Source: Castellaniella sp. S9
GTDB taxonomy: Bacteria > Pseudomonadota > Gammaproteobacteria > Burkholderiales > Burkholderiaceae_B
Length of the DNA stretch: 64,000 nt
NCBI RefSeq assembly: GCF_027257175.1
Contig: NZ_JAPFGD010000009.1
Span: 1-64,000 of the forward strand
Direction: 5' to 3'
The notes beneath the pieces were generated by a model, which worked only from the letters and a program-made list of their open reading frames with translations, ran no database searches and had not been told where the DNA came from. Both the position numbers and the translations under genes were made by a program. This document shows positions 1 to 8,836 of the stretch, piece by piece. Position 1 is the stretch's first letter. Each line of letters starts with the position of its first letter.

Positions 1-2
1 CG

Positions 3-197
3 ATTGGCCACATGAAATCGGACGGAAAGCTGGACAGAAACTGGCTCAAGGGTCGGCTCGGCGACGCCATCCATGCCATTCTGTGTGGCGCCGGCCACAA
101 CATTCGCCTGCTGCTGCGCCGGCTGCGTCTTTTTTACGCCTTGATGCTGGTGTGGTTGACGGGCGGACTGAATGAAAAACATCGAATGGCGGCGTGA
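3..197 (+). CDS. IS5-type transposase, C-terminal end (cut by window edge)
   Basis: The open frame enters from the left edge and ends at a TGA at 195-197. The visible tail (IGHMKSDGKLDRNWLKG, then a GDAIHAILCGAGHNIR stretch) looks like the C-terminus of IS5-family DDE transposases, where this segment surrounds the catalytic Glu region and a final helix. An internal ATG at 12 is not the real start. The rest of the element lies outside the window, so intactness cannot be judged. Its place beside AT-rich polysaccharide genes fits an element marking the edge of transferred DNA. The family call rests on remembered motif similarity only. Confidence 0.6.
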   Translation: MGHMKSDGKLDRNWLKGRLGDAIHAILCGAGHNIRLLLRRLRLFYALMLVWLTGGLNEKHRMAA

Positions 198-260
198 GCA
201 CCGCCTTCCATTGACGAAAAAGCTGAATTATTCAGCTCCGACTAATTATATGGTGTTTGT

Positions 261-1364
261 TTGAAGATAGTTGTAATTTCTTATCACACGTTTAATAGCA
301 GAAGAAAGGCTGGATTTCATTTCATAGCAAAGGAGCTCTCTAGTCTAGGGCATGAAGTTTTTTTTATTACAGCGGGCCTGAGCCTTTTATCTAAGATAAA
401 AGGAGATCAACGATATAAGTCAGCTAAGACTTATCGCGCAGACTTGGGTTTTATATCTCATAAAGAAAGTGGTGTGAATTTCTACTCCCCAATAGAAGTT
501 CTCCATCCGGTTGGGATCCGTGTTCAATTTATTGAAGATATAGTTAATTACCTACTAGTACGCAAAGCTCCTCCTGCCGCCGTTCGTGCGGAAATTTTGA
601 CAGCAGACATGATAGTTGTTGAAAGCTGTGTAGGATTAGTTTGGCTGGACTTCATTAGCGAAAATAACGATCTAGAGGGAAAAAAGATAATATACAGAGT
701 GAGTGATGATTTGACATTCATGGGTGTCAATCGACTTTTGACGAGATCCGAGTATAATTTAATTAAAAAAGATGTTTTTGACATTGTATCTTGTCCGGTA
801 GATGTAATTGCGAGAAAATTTGATTGTTTATCGGATAAAGTAATAGTTCAGCAGCATGGCCTAGATAATTATTTTTATGATATTCCATGGGATAATCCCT
901 ACAGCTCTTTGTCTAATAGGAAAAATGCTGTATTTGTAGGTATTTCTCGGTTTGATTCTGAGGTATGCAATGTTTTGATAGAAAATTTCCCAGAAGTGAA
1001 TTTTCACTTTATTGGGGAGTGTGTGGGAATAAAGGGCGCACCTAATAGCACTGTATATGGTGTTCTGTCTTTTGAGGAGACAATTAAGTATATAGTTCAT
1101 GCCGATATTGGGTTGCAGACTATAAGAGTCTCCGAAACCGATATGTTTAAATACTCATTAAAGGTTTTACAGTATTCATACGCTGGGTTACCGATCTTTG
1201 GGCCGGAATGTCTAGATACAAAATGGGGAAATTTCTATGGTTATAAGGATAGGACAGTGGTAGAAATTTGCAGGACATTTCGTTCTGCATTAGGAAGAAG
1301 TAGAGATCTAAGTGCTCGACATCACGTTAGTACGTGGAAGTCTTTGGTTCAACGGTGGCTATAA
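261..1364 (+). CDS. GumK-like glycosyltransferase (GT70/GT4-like, probable glucuronosyltransferase)
   Basis: This 367-residue GT-B-type glycosyltransferase would add a sugar to a lipid-linked oligosaccharide at the cytoplasmic membrane. The N-terminus (RRKAGFHFIAKELSSLGHEV, then LSLLSKIKGDQRY) resembles the acceptor domain of GumK, the glucuronosyltransferase of xanthan synthesis. The second half has the nucleotide-sugar domain pattern (AVFVGISRFD, VNFHFIGE, KVLQYSYAGLPIFGP). The start is a TTG at 261, because the upstream ATG at 250 runs into a stop after four codons. The gene is strikingly AT-rich compared with genes beyond 7 kb, which suggests horizontal acquisition. The sugar specificity is inference; membership of the GT-B fold is firmer. 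Confidence 0.7.
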   Translation: MKIVVISYHTFNSRRKAGFHFIAKELSSLGHEVFFITAGLSLLSKIKGDQRYKSAKTYRADLGFISHKESGVNFYSPIEVLHPVGIRVQFIEDIVNYLLVRKAPPAAVRAEILTADMIVVESCVGLVWLDFISENNDLEGKKIIYRVSDDLTFMGVNRLLTRSEYNLIKKDVFDIVSCPVDVIARKFDCLSDKVIVQQHGLDNYFYDIPWDNPYSSLSNRKNAVFVGISRFDSEVCNVLIENFPEVNFHFIGECVGIKGAPNSTVYGVLSFEETIKYIVHADIGLQTIRVSETDMFKYSLKVLQYSYAGLPIFGPECLDTKWGNFYGYKDRTVVEICRTFRSALGRSRDLSARHHVSTWKSLVQRWL

Positions 1365-1450
1365 ATTACGGAAGATTCCCTGTGCCACGCGCCTGAAACA
1401 CCGGACATTGTCGCCCACTTAAAATAGCAGGTAGGCATACGACTGGGTTT

Positions 1451-1684
1451 ATGACCAACAGCAAGCGGGGAGTGATGGAATTGCTGACCCAGCCGGAGCG
1501 TTGGCGTCGCTGGTCGGTGGAGCAGAAGCTGGCCATGGTGCGCGAGAGCAACGAGCCAGGCCAGACGGTTTCGATGGTGGCGCGTCGACGCGACGTGAAC
1601 ACGAACCACCAGCTGTCCCATTGGCGTAACCTGTACCAGGACGGCAGCTTGTCGGCGGTGGGTGCCGGTGTTTGTCAACGAAGA
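1451..1684 (+). pseudogene. IS3-family (IS2-group) orfA remnant
   Basis: The frame begins MTNSKRGVMELLTQPERWRR and continues WSVEQKLAMVRES, the N-terminal helix-turn-helix region of IS2-group OrfA proteins. Similarity stops around SAVGAG, just before the terminal repeat of a second, oppositely oriented IS3-type element at 1685. The 3' part of the same plus-strand element seems to resume at 2814. This is therefore an IS split by a later insertion, and the protein cannot be functional. Confidence 0.7.
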
Positions 1685-1697
1685 TGTCCGGTAAATC

Positions 1698-2550
1698 ATG
1701 CGGCACGTCTTATGTTTTCAGGTGATTCCTGATGCAGCTTCTCCGGATTGAGCCAGAGACCGTATCGACACGGTTCCAGTTGCGCACTGCACGGCTGCGT
1801 CAGCGGGCAGGATGGGCGCGCTTTGCGGCTTCGAAGACGGCAGTGCGGTTGGCCAGAATTTGTCGGTCAAGGCCTGCATGACGCTGAGCGGGTGTGACGA
1901 ACCGGATTGCGCTGTGACGATGCTCAGTGTTGTACCAGGCGACGAAGCGTTAGACCCTGACCCGAGCCCGATCGATATCGCCGAAGCGTTTCCTGGGATA
2001 CCCCGGTCTGTATTTCAGCGTCCTGAACAAGGCCTCGGAGTACGGGTTGTCGTGCGACACCGACGGACGGCTAAAGGACGGCACCACGCCCAGTTTATGC
2101 AGCGTCGCGAGCATCGTCGCGCCTTTCGTCGGACTGTCGTTAGCCGAGTGGAACACCAGTTGCTCATAGCGAATACCGTGCAGGCAGGCCTTGCTGATCA
2201 AGGCTGCGGCATGCTGCGCCGATTCATTATGATGGATTTCCCAGCCCTCGATCATGCGGCTAAAGACATCGAGCACCAAGTACAGCCGATAAAACTCACC
2301 ACGCACGGCAGCAGGCAAGAAGGCGATATCCCAGGACCAAACCTGGCCGGGGGCGTTCACCATCCATGCCTTCGGCTTGTTGGGCACGTGAGGTGTCGCC
2401 GCACGGCCTCGATGATGAACATGATCGTGCGGCGCGCAGCACCCGATAAAAGCCCGATTCGCTGGCCATATAGATGCCCTGATCGGCCAAGCGCGGCGCG
2501 ATCTGGCTGAGCGGGCTCAGGTGTTCAGCGCTGCTGCAGACCCCCAGCAT
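1698..2550 (-). pseudogene. IS3-family orfB (DDE integrase core), frameshifted
   Basis: Reading leftward from 2550, the frame LADQGIYMASESGFYRVLRAA is followed, in another frame, by the rve core (GQVWSWDIAFLPAAVRGEFY, then VLDVFSRMIEGWEIH). The core stops at 1950, and homology continues in a third frame (RFVAWYNTEHRHSAI) toward 1800 and an LNPEK tail near 1700. The first catalytic Asp (WSWD) and the Glu (YSEALFRTLK) are present. The usual HSDNG around the second Asp reads HSAND, so even without the frameshifts the catalytic triad is broken. Confidence 0.75.
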
Positions 2551-2560
2551 CTGCTCCTTC

Positions 2561-2764
2561 TCATGGGCGCTCAGCGCCTGGGCACAGGCTTGGCGGGTAG
2601 CGCCCTTGCGTCGATTCGAGAGGGTGTCCGCAGCACGCCCTCAAGGTCACTAAAAATTCCCCACCTGCTTTCTGGAGACACAGTAGATGGACGACGCTGT
2701 GGTTGTGCGGTGGCATCATCTTCCTGACGACCTGCTCATTGAGTTCCTGGCTGTAGGTGGACAT
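2561..2764 (-). pseudogene. IS3-family orfA remnant
   Basis: The first residues, MSTYSQELNEQVVRKMMPPH, match the start of OrfA proteins of IS3-type elements. After about 22 residues the reading frame decays, and the usual HTH continuation and LYAWKKQ segment are missing. It lies upstream of the orfB fragment on the same strand, in normal IS3 order, and belongs to the element with ends at 1685 and 2813. Confidence 0.65.
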
Positions 2765-2813
2765 GAATTTACTCCGATCGTTCCCTCAATTTCTATTTTC
2801 GGGGAACCGGACA

Positions 2814-3011
2814 TCTATTGTGTCCGAGGGGGGGCGCTGAAAGAGCAATGTGCCCACCAGCACCGCTTTGAGTCGTTGCAGCACGCCAGCCGTGTCGTTG
2901 ACGACTGGATCCGCTTTTTGCAACCATCGGCGTCAACACCAGGAACTGAACATGAAAATCCCGGCCGAGGCCCTCGCATTAGTTGTCCGATCTGGGCAAA
3001 AGTTCCGTTGA
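2814..3011 (+). pseudogene. IS3-family (IS2-group) orfB C-terminal remnant
   Basis: Just beyond the nested IS, the plus strand reads ESLQHASRVVDDWIRF and then, after a one-base frame slip near 2919, NHRRQHQELNMKIPAEALAL and a TGA at 3009-3011. This is the tail typical of IS2-group OrfB (VVDDWIRFYNHRRPHQAL type). It is interpreted as the distal end of the element that starts at 1451, separated from it by the 1.13-kb insertion. Confidence 0.6.
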
Positions 3012-3129
3012 GTCAATATAGGTAGCTCAAGGAATGTGAGTGTCCTGTATATTTTATAGCTCTTCGGCAAACCAGAATTCCTTTAGGTTTCGAAGAAATT
3101 GGCTTTTAGTAGCGATCCTCTAAGTTCCC

Positions 3130-4431
3130 ATGATTAATATGCCTGCACAACATGAGTATGGAAAGACTGCTGTCTCGAATAGAAGGATCCCTTTGTGGTT
3201 GGATCCACGTAAGGTGCTAATCTATATTCTACTGCCTGTATATATAGCTTATCAATTTCAAGATTATTCCCATTATGGGGTTAAGTCGTATGCTGATAGT
3301 GAGTATTATATAGGTGGATTCATGGTATTGGTCTCCTTGTTTGCGGGGATGTTGTGCGGCTGTTGGTTCTTAGACAAGCATAATTTTATAACTATCGATA
3401 GATTTTCTATTGAAACACTAAAATTGATGCTGATGAGATCATTCCGTGTATTGATGTTTTTGACTCTGGCAGGATATTTGATATGGTTTATGCCGGTTTT
3501 TCTTGATCCCCAAAAGATTGTGACGATGTTTTCGGAACATGCTTATAACATTAGGGGCTCAGTGAGCACTATTCCTGGAGTCAGTACCTTAACTCAATTT
3601 GGACCCGTTTTATCGATAAACATCGCGTTGCTAAACGGCTTCAAATTATTAAAGAAGAAGCGCCACAGATTTTATATTCTTCTGTTTATTCTGTTGGTGC
3701 TGATGCGGACCGTTCTGTGGTCAGAGCGCCTCGCGTTGCTTGAAATAATTATCCCGTATGTTGTGGCATATTATCCGTTTGTGCGTGCCTCTAGCTGCCT
3801 ACAATGGTGGTATAGGAAAGGGGCAATTCTTCTAATTCCCGCCGTTATCTTACTATTCGGAATTTTCGAATATTTTAGGTCGTGGAATTTTTATAAGGAT
3901 TCATATGACAGTTATCTATCTTTTTTGCTCCAGAGGTTCTCGGCTTATTATTCCATCTCTATAAATAATGGAATTGGATTTTTAGAGGAATATAATGAAT
4001 GGCCCTACTTTATAGGGGCATATTCTTTCGACTTTTTGTATAAGCTGCCATTTTTTAATTTTTTTAGGAATGAGTATGAGAGAATAGCAGAATCATATGG
4101 GACTTTTTTATATCTATTTGCCAGACCTGAGTATACAAATCAAACGGCATTGTTTTCAATTGTCGCGGACTTCGGATTTCTTATATCTTCTATGTTGTAC
4201 TTCGTATATGGCACAGTATTGGGCGCCCTCTTTGTTGGCTATAGACGTCAGGCGCTGTTCGCCATCTTTATCTTCCCCGTTGGTATATTATCCCTGTATG
4301 AAATATTTAGGATTTCTTATCTCTCCACCTCCAGATCTACTTATGTGATCATTGGAATTATTTATTTATATATAAATGGTACTTTATTTATCAGGGGTCT
4401 GCGTCGAAAATCCGCCATATCTCGCATTTAG
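3130..4431 (+). CDS. Wzy-like polysaccharide polymerase, polytopic membrane protein
   Basis: This 433-residue, strongly hydrophobic protein has roughly ten to twelve membrane segments, starting with VLIYILLPVYIAYQF near residue 30 and ending with YVIIGIIYLYINGTLFI. Polymerases of O-antigen and capsule clusters typically have this size and topology with little sequence conservation. It lies between two glycosyltransferases and is very AT-rich, as wzy genes usually are. No other polymerase or flippase is visible in the window, so a Wzx remains possible but less likely: there are no MatE-type repeats and a long soluble loop sits around residues 280-330. The assignment rests on context and topology. 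Confidence 0.6.
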   Translation: MINMPAQHEYGKTAVSNRRIPLWLDPRKVLIYILLPVYIAYQFQDYSHYGVKSYADSEYYIGGFMVLVSLFAGMLCGCWFLDKHNFITIDRFSIETLKLMLMRSFRVLMFLTLAGYLIWFMPVFLDPQKIVTMFSEHAYNIRGSVSTIPGVSTLTQFGPVLSINIALLNGFKLLKKKRHRFYILLFILLVLMRTVLWSERLALLEIIIPYVVAYYPFVRASSCLQWWYRKGAILLIPAVILLFGIFEYFRSWNFYKDSYDSYLSFLLQRFSAYYSISINNGIGFLEEYNEWPYFIGAYSFDFLYKLPFFNFFRNEYERIAESYGTFLYLFARPEYTNQTALFSIVADFGFLISSMLYFVYGTVLGALFVGYRRQALFAIFIFPVGILSLYEIFRISYLSTSRSTYVIIGIIYLYINGTLFIRGLRRKSAISRI

Positions 4432-4500
4432 GTCAGGTGTGGTTTAATATGATCTTCCCTTTATGGCAATGGCTCTGATTCTAATTCGAACTTAAATAAC

Positions 4501-5628
4501 ATGATCTGGCGGGCCGTTTTTAAACGATTTCTAATATTTTCTGATTGGATCTTATCCTCGCTATTTTCGCGTGAATCTTTACGTGTGGCTCCCCCTCCTA
4601 AGGCAGTATTATTTGCTAATCTTGGACACCTAGGTGATTGCGTAATTTCGACCGCAGTGATTTCTCGTTTTCATTCTATATATCCCGATGCTAAATTGGG
4701 GGTGCTCTGCTCCGAGTCGGGTCGACTGGTGTTTTCAAAGTTAGAATATATTTCTGATATTCACGTTGTGGATCATTGGTCACTGAATAGAGGGAAAGGG
4801 CCTATTTGGGTTAAGATTTTAAATTATATACGACAAAGCTTCTTTGTCAGGCGTGCTATTTTGGAGAAAAAATACGATATCGGTATAGACCTAAGGTCAT
4901 TTTTTGGAAATGCGCATATTATTTTATGGATATCAAAGATAGGTTATATTTTGGGATTTCGTGTTTTCCCTTCTTTTGTTTTATCTGCAAATTTTTTTGA
5001 TGATACAAAAGATACTATGCCGGAGGCGGAGGTCCATCTTGAATTACTGCGGTTCGCTGGACTGCTTCCTGCCTTTGATAAAGAAGCTATTCGATATGAT
5101 TTAGGACTCTCGCGTCACGATAATAATAATTCAGAGATTTTGTTAGCCGGTAGATATGTTGTCTTCCATCCAATATCAGGTCATCCATCAAAGAATTGGG
5201 ATATGCAAAAATGGTGCGATCTCGTTGACTATTTTATTGATAGATCAATAAATGTTGTTTTTACTGGCACGGAGGCTGATAGGAACTTAATCCTAAAGTA
5301 TATTGAGATGCGAGAGGGGGTTTTTGTTTATGCCGGAATCGGGGATTGGAATAAATTTCTCGCGACGATAATGGACGCTACATTGGTTGTTACGGTAGAT
5401 ACGGTTGCGTCACATATCGCGTCCGCACTTAATGTTCCTGTGGTTGTGATATTTTCAGGTGGAACATCTCCAAAGAGATGGGGGCCATTAGGTGATAAAA
5501 ATATGGTAGTCACGAAGGAGCAAAGGCAGATGTCGCGCGACAATTATAAGCGTCTCTGCTTTATTGATGATGTTGTAGAGATTTCTGTTTCTGAGGTTAT
5601 TCGTGCTATATCTAGATTTATTGATTAA
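4501..5628 (+). CDS. Glycosyltransferase family 9 (heptosyltransferase-like)
   Basis: This 375-residue protein has the GT9 layout. The N-terminal domain has VLFANLGHLGDCVISTAVI at about residues 36-54 (the ADP-heptose transferase-type GxLGD loop). The C-terminal domain has VVFHPISGHPSKNWDMQKW, VVFTGTEADRN and VVTVDTVASHIASALNVPVV, the donor-binding segments. Family members usually transfer heptose, but in exopolysaccharide loci many GT9 proteins have other donors, so no sugar is assigned. The gene shares the low GC of its left neighbours. The ATG at 4501 is preceded by no strong ribosome binding site. Confidence 0.8.
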   Translation: MIWRAVFKRFLIFSDWILSSLFSRESLRVAPPPKAVLFANLGHLGDCVISTAVISRFHSIYPDAKLGVLCSESGRLVFSKLEYISDIHVVDHWSLNRGKGPIWVKILNYIRQSFFVRRAILEKKYDIGIDLRSFFGNAHIILWISKIGYILGFRVFPSFVLSANFFDDTKDTMPEAEVHLELLRFAGLLPAFDKEAIRYDLGLSRHDNNNSEILLAGRYVVFHPISGHPSKNWDMQKWCDLVDYFIDRSINVVFTGTEADRNLILKYIEMREGVFVYAGIGDWNKFLATIMDATLVVTVDTVASHIASALNVPVVVIFSGGTSPKRWGPLGDKNMVVTKEQRQMSRDNYKRLCFIDDVVEISVSEVIRAISRFID

Positions 5629-5948
5629 TCTCGTCTGATTGTATGATATTTCGATAAAATGGAAGCGGTGCTGAATGTTGGGTGTTTTTGAGGTGGCCAT
5701 GGCCTGGGATAGTTATTTTTAATATTTTTGAATACGTGTCCTATGCGATGTGTGTCGCCGTGTGGAATTAGTGTGATATCGGATGTTTGTGAGGAATGAT
5801 TGTTAACGATTGTCATCAAAATGTGCATCTCTGCCTATTTGCCGGTGTGATTTTCGTGTTGATTTTTGGCGATTATCTTGCTTATTCATGGCTCGTGGAT
5901 TGTCGGAAATTTTGCTTTTCTCGGAAGGGTGAAATTTAGGATTGGCTA
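5629..5948 (+). other. AT-rich noncoding stretch
   Basis: These 320 bases separate the GT9 gene from the next glycosyltransferase and contain no convincing reading frame on either strand. Composition matches the AT-rich left segment. No IS end, tRNA or clear terminator was seen. It may hold the remains of a lost gene or a promoter for the 5949 gene, but I cannot point to a specific site. Confidence 0.5.
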
Positions 5949-7067
5949 ATGAAGATTTCTCTTGTGCATGATTGGCTGATCTCTTTCGCTGGAGCAGAGA
6001 GAGTGTCTGCAGATATTCTGAGAATTTGGCCTGATGCTGATTTGTTTTCGGTTGTGGATTTTTTATCCGATTCTGATAGAACTCATTTTCTAGGAAAGTA
6101 TGCAAAAACGACATTCATTCAGCGCCTTTTGGGGGCAAAACATAGACATCGGCTCTATTTGCCATTAATGCCATTTGCAGTCGAGCAACTGGATTTGTCC
6201 GGCTATGATGTCGTAATCAGCAGCTCGCACGCAGTAGCCAAGGGAATTCTGGTCGGCCCTGATCAACTACATATCTGCTATTGCCATTCTCCCATCCGCT
6301 ACGCCTGGGACATGCAGCATCAGTATTTGAGGGAAAGCAGACTGGATTCTGGCCTCAAAGGCATTCTCGCGCGCTGGATGTTGTACCGGATTCGCAATTG
6401 GGATCATCGAACCTCGAATGGGGTTGATTTTTTTATCTCCAATAGCGACTACATCGGCCGCAGGATCCAAAAGGTCTACCGCCGTGACTCTACGACGATC
6501 TACCCCAACGTCGCGGTCGAGGATTTCCCGCTGGTGTCTGAAAAGTCGGACTTCTATTTGACGGCCTCGCGCCTGGTGCCCTACAAGCAGATCGGCTTGA
6601 TCGTGCGCAGCTTTGCTGGGATGCCGGACAGGAAGCTGGTCGTCATCGGCGACGGGCCCGAGTACGCGCGGATCAAGGCACAGGCCCCTGCGAATGTCAC
6701 TATGATGGGCTACCAGTCCTTTGAGGTACTTCGCGATCATATGCAGAGGGCGCGCGCATTCATTTTTGCGGCTGAGGAGGATTTCGGTATTGTGCCGGTC
6801 GAGGCCCAGGCTTGCGGCACGCCGGTCATTGCCTTCGGCAAGGGCGGCGCATTGGAAACCGTGCTGGATGGCGTGACAGGGATGTTTTTCCGTGAGCAGT
6901 CCGAATCGGCGATTCAACAAACTGTATCGGATTTCGAGTCAAATTTTGTGGCGGACCCCGTGCGTATCAGGTTCCATGCCGAGCAATTTTCCTCCGAACG
7001 GTTCCGCGCTCAGATGAAGGCTTTCGTCGAGGAAAAGTATCAACAGTTCATCTCTGGGAAATTATAA
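5949..7067 (+). CDS. Glycosyltransferase family 4 (WbaZ-like mannosyltransferase)
   Basis: This 372-residue GT4 enzyme begins MKISLVHDWLISFAGAERV, the typical N-terminal loop of WbaZ-type mannosyltransferases, and has ICYCHSPIRYAWD at about residues 107-119. The C-terminal donor domain contains YLTASRLVPYKQIGLIV and the EX7E signature in EEDFGIVPVEAQACGTPVI. A GDP-mannose donor is plausible because manC follows with no gap (stop at 7065-7067, GTG start at 7068). Base composition shifts inside the gene: the first 250 or so bases are AT-rich like the genes to the left, and the rest is GC-rich like those to the right. A recombination joint in this gene is therefore likely. Confidence 0.82.
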   Translation: MKISLVHDWLISFAGAERVSADILRIWPDADLFSVVDFLSDSDRTHFLGKYAKTTFIQRLLGAKHRHRLYLPLMPFAVEQLDLSGYDVVISSSHAVAKGILVGPDQLHICYCHSPIRYAWDMQHQYLRESRLDSGLKGILARWMLYRIRNWDHRTSNGVDFFISNSDYIGRRIQKVYRRDSTTIYPNVAVEDFPLVSEKSDFYLTASRLVPYKQIGLIVRSFAGMPDRKLVVIGDGPEYARIKAQAPANVTMMGYQSFEVLRDHMQRARAFIFAAEEDFGIVPVEAQACGTPVIAFGKGGALETVLDGVTGMFFREQSESAIQQTVSDFESNFVADPVRIRFHAEQFSSERFRAQMKAFVEEKYQQFISGKL

Positions 7068-8483
7068 GTGCAAGCTCAGCCGATTCAACCCGTGGTCCTC
7101 GCCGGCGGCTCCGGCACACGCCTGTGGCCGCTGTCGCGCGAGCACAAGCCCAAGCAGTTCCTGCCCCTGGCGGGCGACCAGTCCATGATGCAGCAGGCCC
7201 TGGGCCGGTTGCACGGCTTGCCGTGCCGGGCGCCGATGTTGATCTGCAACGAACAGCATCGCTTCCTGGCGGCCGAGCAGCTGCGCCAGCTGGGTGTCGA
7301 GGGTGCCCAGATCCTGCTGGAGCCGGTCGGCCGCAATACCGCACCGGCGATTGCCCTAGCGGCATTGCGGGCGGTGGATCAGGGCGAGGATCCTTTGCTG
7401 CTGGTCCTGGCGGCGGATCATGTGATCCAGGATGTGCAGGCCTTTCATCGGGCGGTGGGCCAGGCACAGGTCTTGGCGGCGCAGGGCAGGCTGGTGACCT
7501 TTGGCATCGTGCCCGATCGGCCCGAGACCGGCTATGGCTATATCGAACGCGGCGAACCGCTCGAGGACGGCTGGCAGGTTGGGCGCTTCGTCGAAAAGCC
7601 CGACGCCGAACGCGCGACCCAGTACCTGACCTCGGGGCGCCACTATTGGAACAGCGGCATGTTCATGTTCAGGGCCAGCCGCTACCTGCAGGAATTGGAG
7701 GCCTGCCGCCCCGATATGCTGGCGGCCTGCCGCCAGGCCCTGCAGGGCGCTGCCTACGACATGGATTTCGTGCGCCTGGATGCGGCGGCCTTTGCCGCCT
7801 GCCCGGCCGATTCCATCGACTATGCGGTGATGGAACATACCCGGGACGCGGCCATGGTGGCCCTGGACGCGGGTTGGAACGACCTGGGCGCCTGGGGGGC
7901 GCTGGCCGACGTGCTGGAATGCGACGGCCGGGGCAATTGTCTGCGCGGCGACGTGCTGGTCGAACAGGTGGACGACACCCTGGTCCATGCCGACAGCCGC
8001 CTGGTGGCGGCGGTGGGGGTACGGGACCTGGTGATTGTCGAGACCAAGGACGCCGTCCTGGTCGCCCACAAGGACCAAGTCCAGGACGTCAAGCGCATCG
8101 TCCAGCAATTGAAGGACGCCGGCCGTACCGAGCACATCCAGCACCGCGAGGTCTACCGGCCCTGGGGTGCCTACGATTCCATCGGCAATGGGCCTCGCTA
8201 TCAGGTGAAAAAGATCACGGTCAAGCCGGGCGCGAAACTGTCCCTGCAGATGCACCACCACCGCGCCGAGCACTGGGTGGTGGTCAGCGGCACCGCCCGC
8301 GTCACCAATGGGGATCGCACCTATCTGGTGTCCGAGAACGAGTCGACCTATATCCCGGTCGGTACGGTGCATTGCCTGGAAAACCCCGGCGTCATCCCGC
8401 TGGAGCTGATCGAGGTGCAGTCCGGCGCCTACCTGGGCGAGGACGATATCGTGCGGCTGGAGGATCGATACGGACGGGTGTAG
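7068..8483 (+). CDS. manC: Mannose-1-phosphate guanylyltransferase / mannose-6-phosphate isomerase
   Basis: This 471-residue type II bifunctional enzyme makes GDP-mannose. The N-terminal nucleotidyltransferase domain carries [15 protein letters not shown] at about residues 11-25 and KPKQFLPL just after; GYGYIERG and FVEKPD follow. The last 120 residues form the cupin-type isomerase domain ([28 protein letters not shown]). The start is a GTG directly after the preceding stop, which suggests translational coupling. Its last 82 bases are nearly duplicated at 10184-10265 on the far side of hipBA. Confidence 0.95.
   Translation: MQAQPIQPVVLAGGSGTRLWPLSREHKPKQFLPLAGDQSMMQQALGRLHGLPCRAPMLICNEQHRFLAAEQLRQLGVEGAQILLEPVGRNTAPAIALAALRAVDQGEDPLLLVLAADHVIQDVQAFHRAVGQAQVLAAQGRLVTFGIVPDRPETGYGYIERGEPLEDGWQVGRFVEKPDAERATQYLTSGRHYWNSGMFMFRASRYLQELEACRPDMLAACRQALQGAAYDMDFVRLDAAAFAACPADSIDYAVMEHTRDAAMVALDAGWNDLGAWGALADVLECDGRGNCLRGDVLVEQVDDTLVHADSRLVAAVGVRDLVIVETKDAVLVAHKDQVQDVKRIVQQLKDAGRTEHIQHREVYRPWGAYDSIGNGPRYQVKKITVKPGAKLSLQMHHHRAEHWVVVSGTARVTNGDRTYLVSENESTYIPVGTVHCLENPGVIPLELIEVQSGAYLGEDDIVRLEDRYGRV
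8402..8483 (+). repeat. Direct repeat, left copy (3' end of manC)
   Basis: These 82 bases, ending at the manC stop codon, recur at 10184-10265 in the same orientation. The first 56 positions are identical, followed by six mismatches in the last 26. The two copies bracket hipB and hipA exactly; the second copy begins directly after the hipA stop codon. Confidence 0.92.
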
Positions 8484-8531
8484 GGGTCTGAGGCGAGCCA
8501 CTTATACAAATTTTATCTTGTATTTGCAATT

Positions 8532-8565
8532 TACTGTATATAATGAGTAAATCATAAATACAGTA
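8532..8565 (+). promoter_or_regulatory. Probable hipBA promoter/operator
   Basis: A perfect 8-bp inverted repeat, TACTGTAT (8532-8539) and ATACAGTA (8558-8565) with an 18-nt spacer, lies just upstream of the hipB ATG at 8576. It overlaps a TATAAT box at 8539-8544. HipB-type antitoxins bind such dyads to repress their own operon, so autoregulation is likely. The 90 bases between manC and hipB are much more AT-rich than either gene. Confidence 0.65.
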
Positions 8566-8575
8566 TGGAATATGT

Positions 8576-8833
8576 ATGTCTGATTTCACCGTTCGTACTG
8601 CGGAACAATTGCCGGCACTGCTGAAAGGGTTTCGCAAGCAGGCGGGCTTGACCCAGGCCGCCGCCGCGCTGCGTCTTGGGATTACCCAGCAGACACTTTC
8701 CGCCATGGAACGTAATGCCGGGAAGGTCGGCGTTGACCGCTTGCTGCATCTGCTGAGCATCCTGGGCGTGGAACTGGTGCTGCGCCAGGCGGGCGAGTCC
8801 CCCGCGCCTTCCGCCTCCAGCGCGATCTGGTAA
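8576..8833 (+). CDS. hipB: HipB-family antitoxin (XRE-type HTH)
   Basis: This 85-residue DNA-binding protein has a helix-turn-helix in GLTQAAAALRLGITQQTLSA at about residues 24-43 and a short C-terminal tail. It precedes a HipA kinase by three bases. In the known family it binds and neutralises HipA and represses the operon through upstream dyads; one is present at 8532-8565. The position inside a polysaccharide locus is unusual. Confidence 0.88.
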   Translation: MSDFTVRTAEQLPALLKGFRKQAGLTQAAAALRLGITQQTLSAMERNAGKVGVDRLLHLLSILGVELVLRQAGESPAPSASSAIW

Positions 8834-8836
8834 GCC

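Larger units (their letters stand above)
1685..2813 (-). mobile_element. Degraded IS3-family element nested in another IS
   Basis: The element is bounded by TGTCCGGT at 1685-1692 and its reverse complement ACCGGACA at 2806-2813, the TG...CA termini usual for IS3 elements. On the minus strand it holds an orfA fragment (2764 downward) and an integrase-core orfB, both with frame breaks. At about 1.13 kb it is slightly short for an intact IS3 element. I see no clear target duplication at the flanks. It lies inside the plus-strand IS2-group element, whose two ends are at 1451-1684 and 2814-3011. Confidence 0.65.

Noticed and set aside
7124-8491. Plus-strand frame overlapping manC in another phase (455 codons)
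   Set aside because: High-GC frame artefact; the manC frame has complete family motifs.
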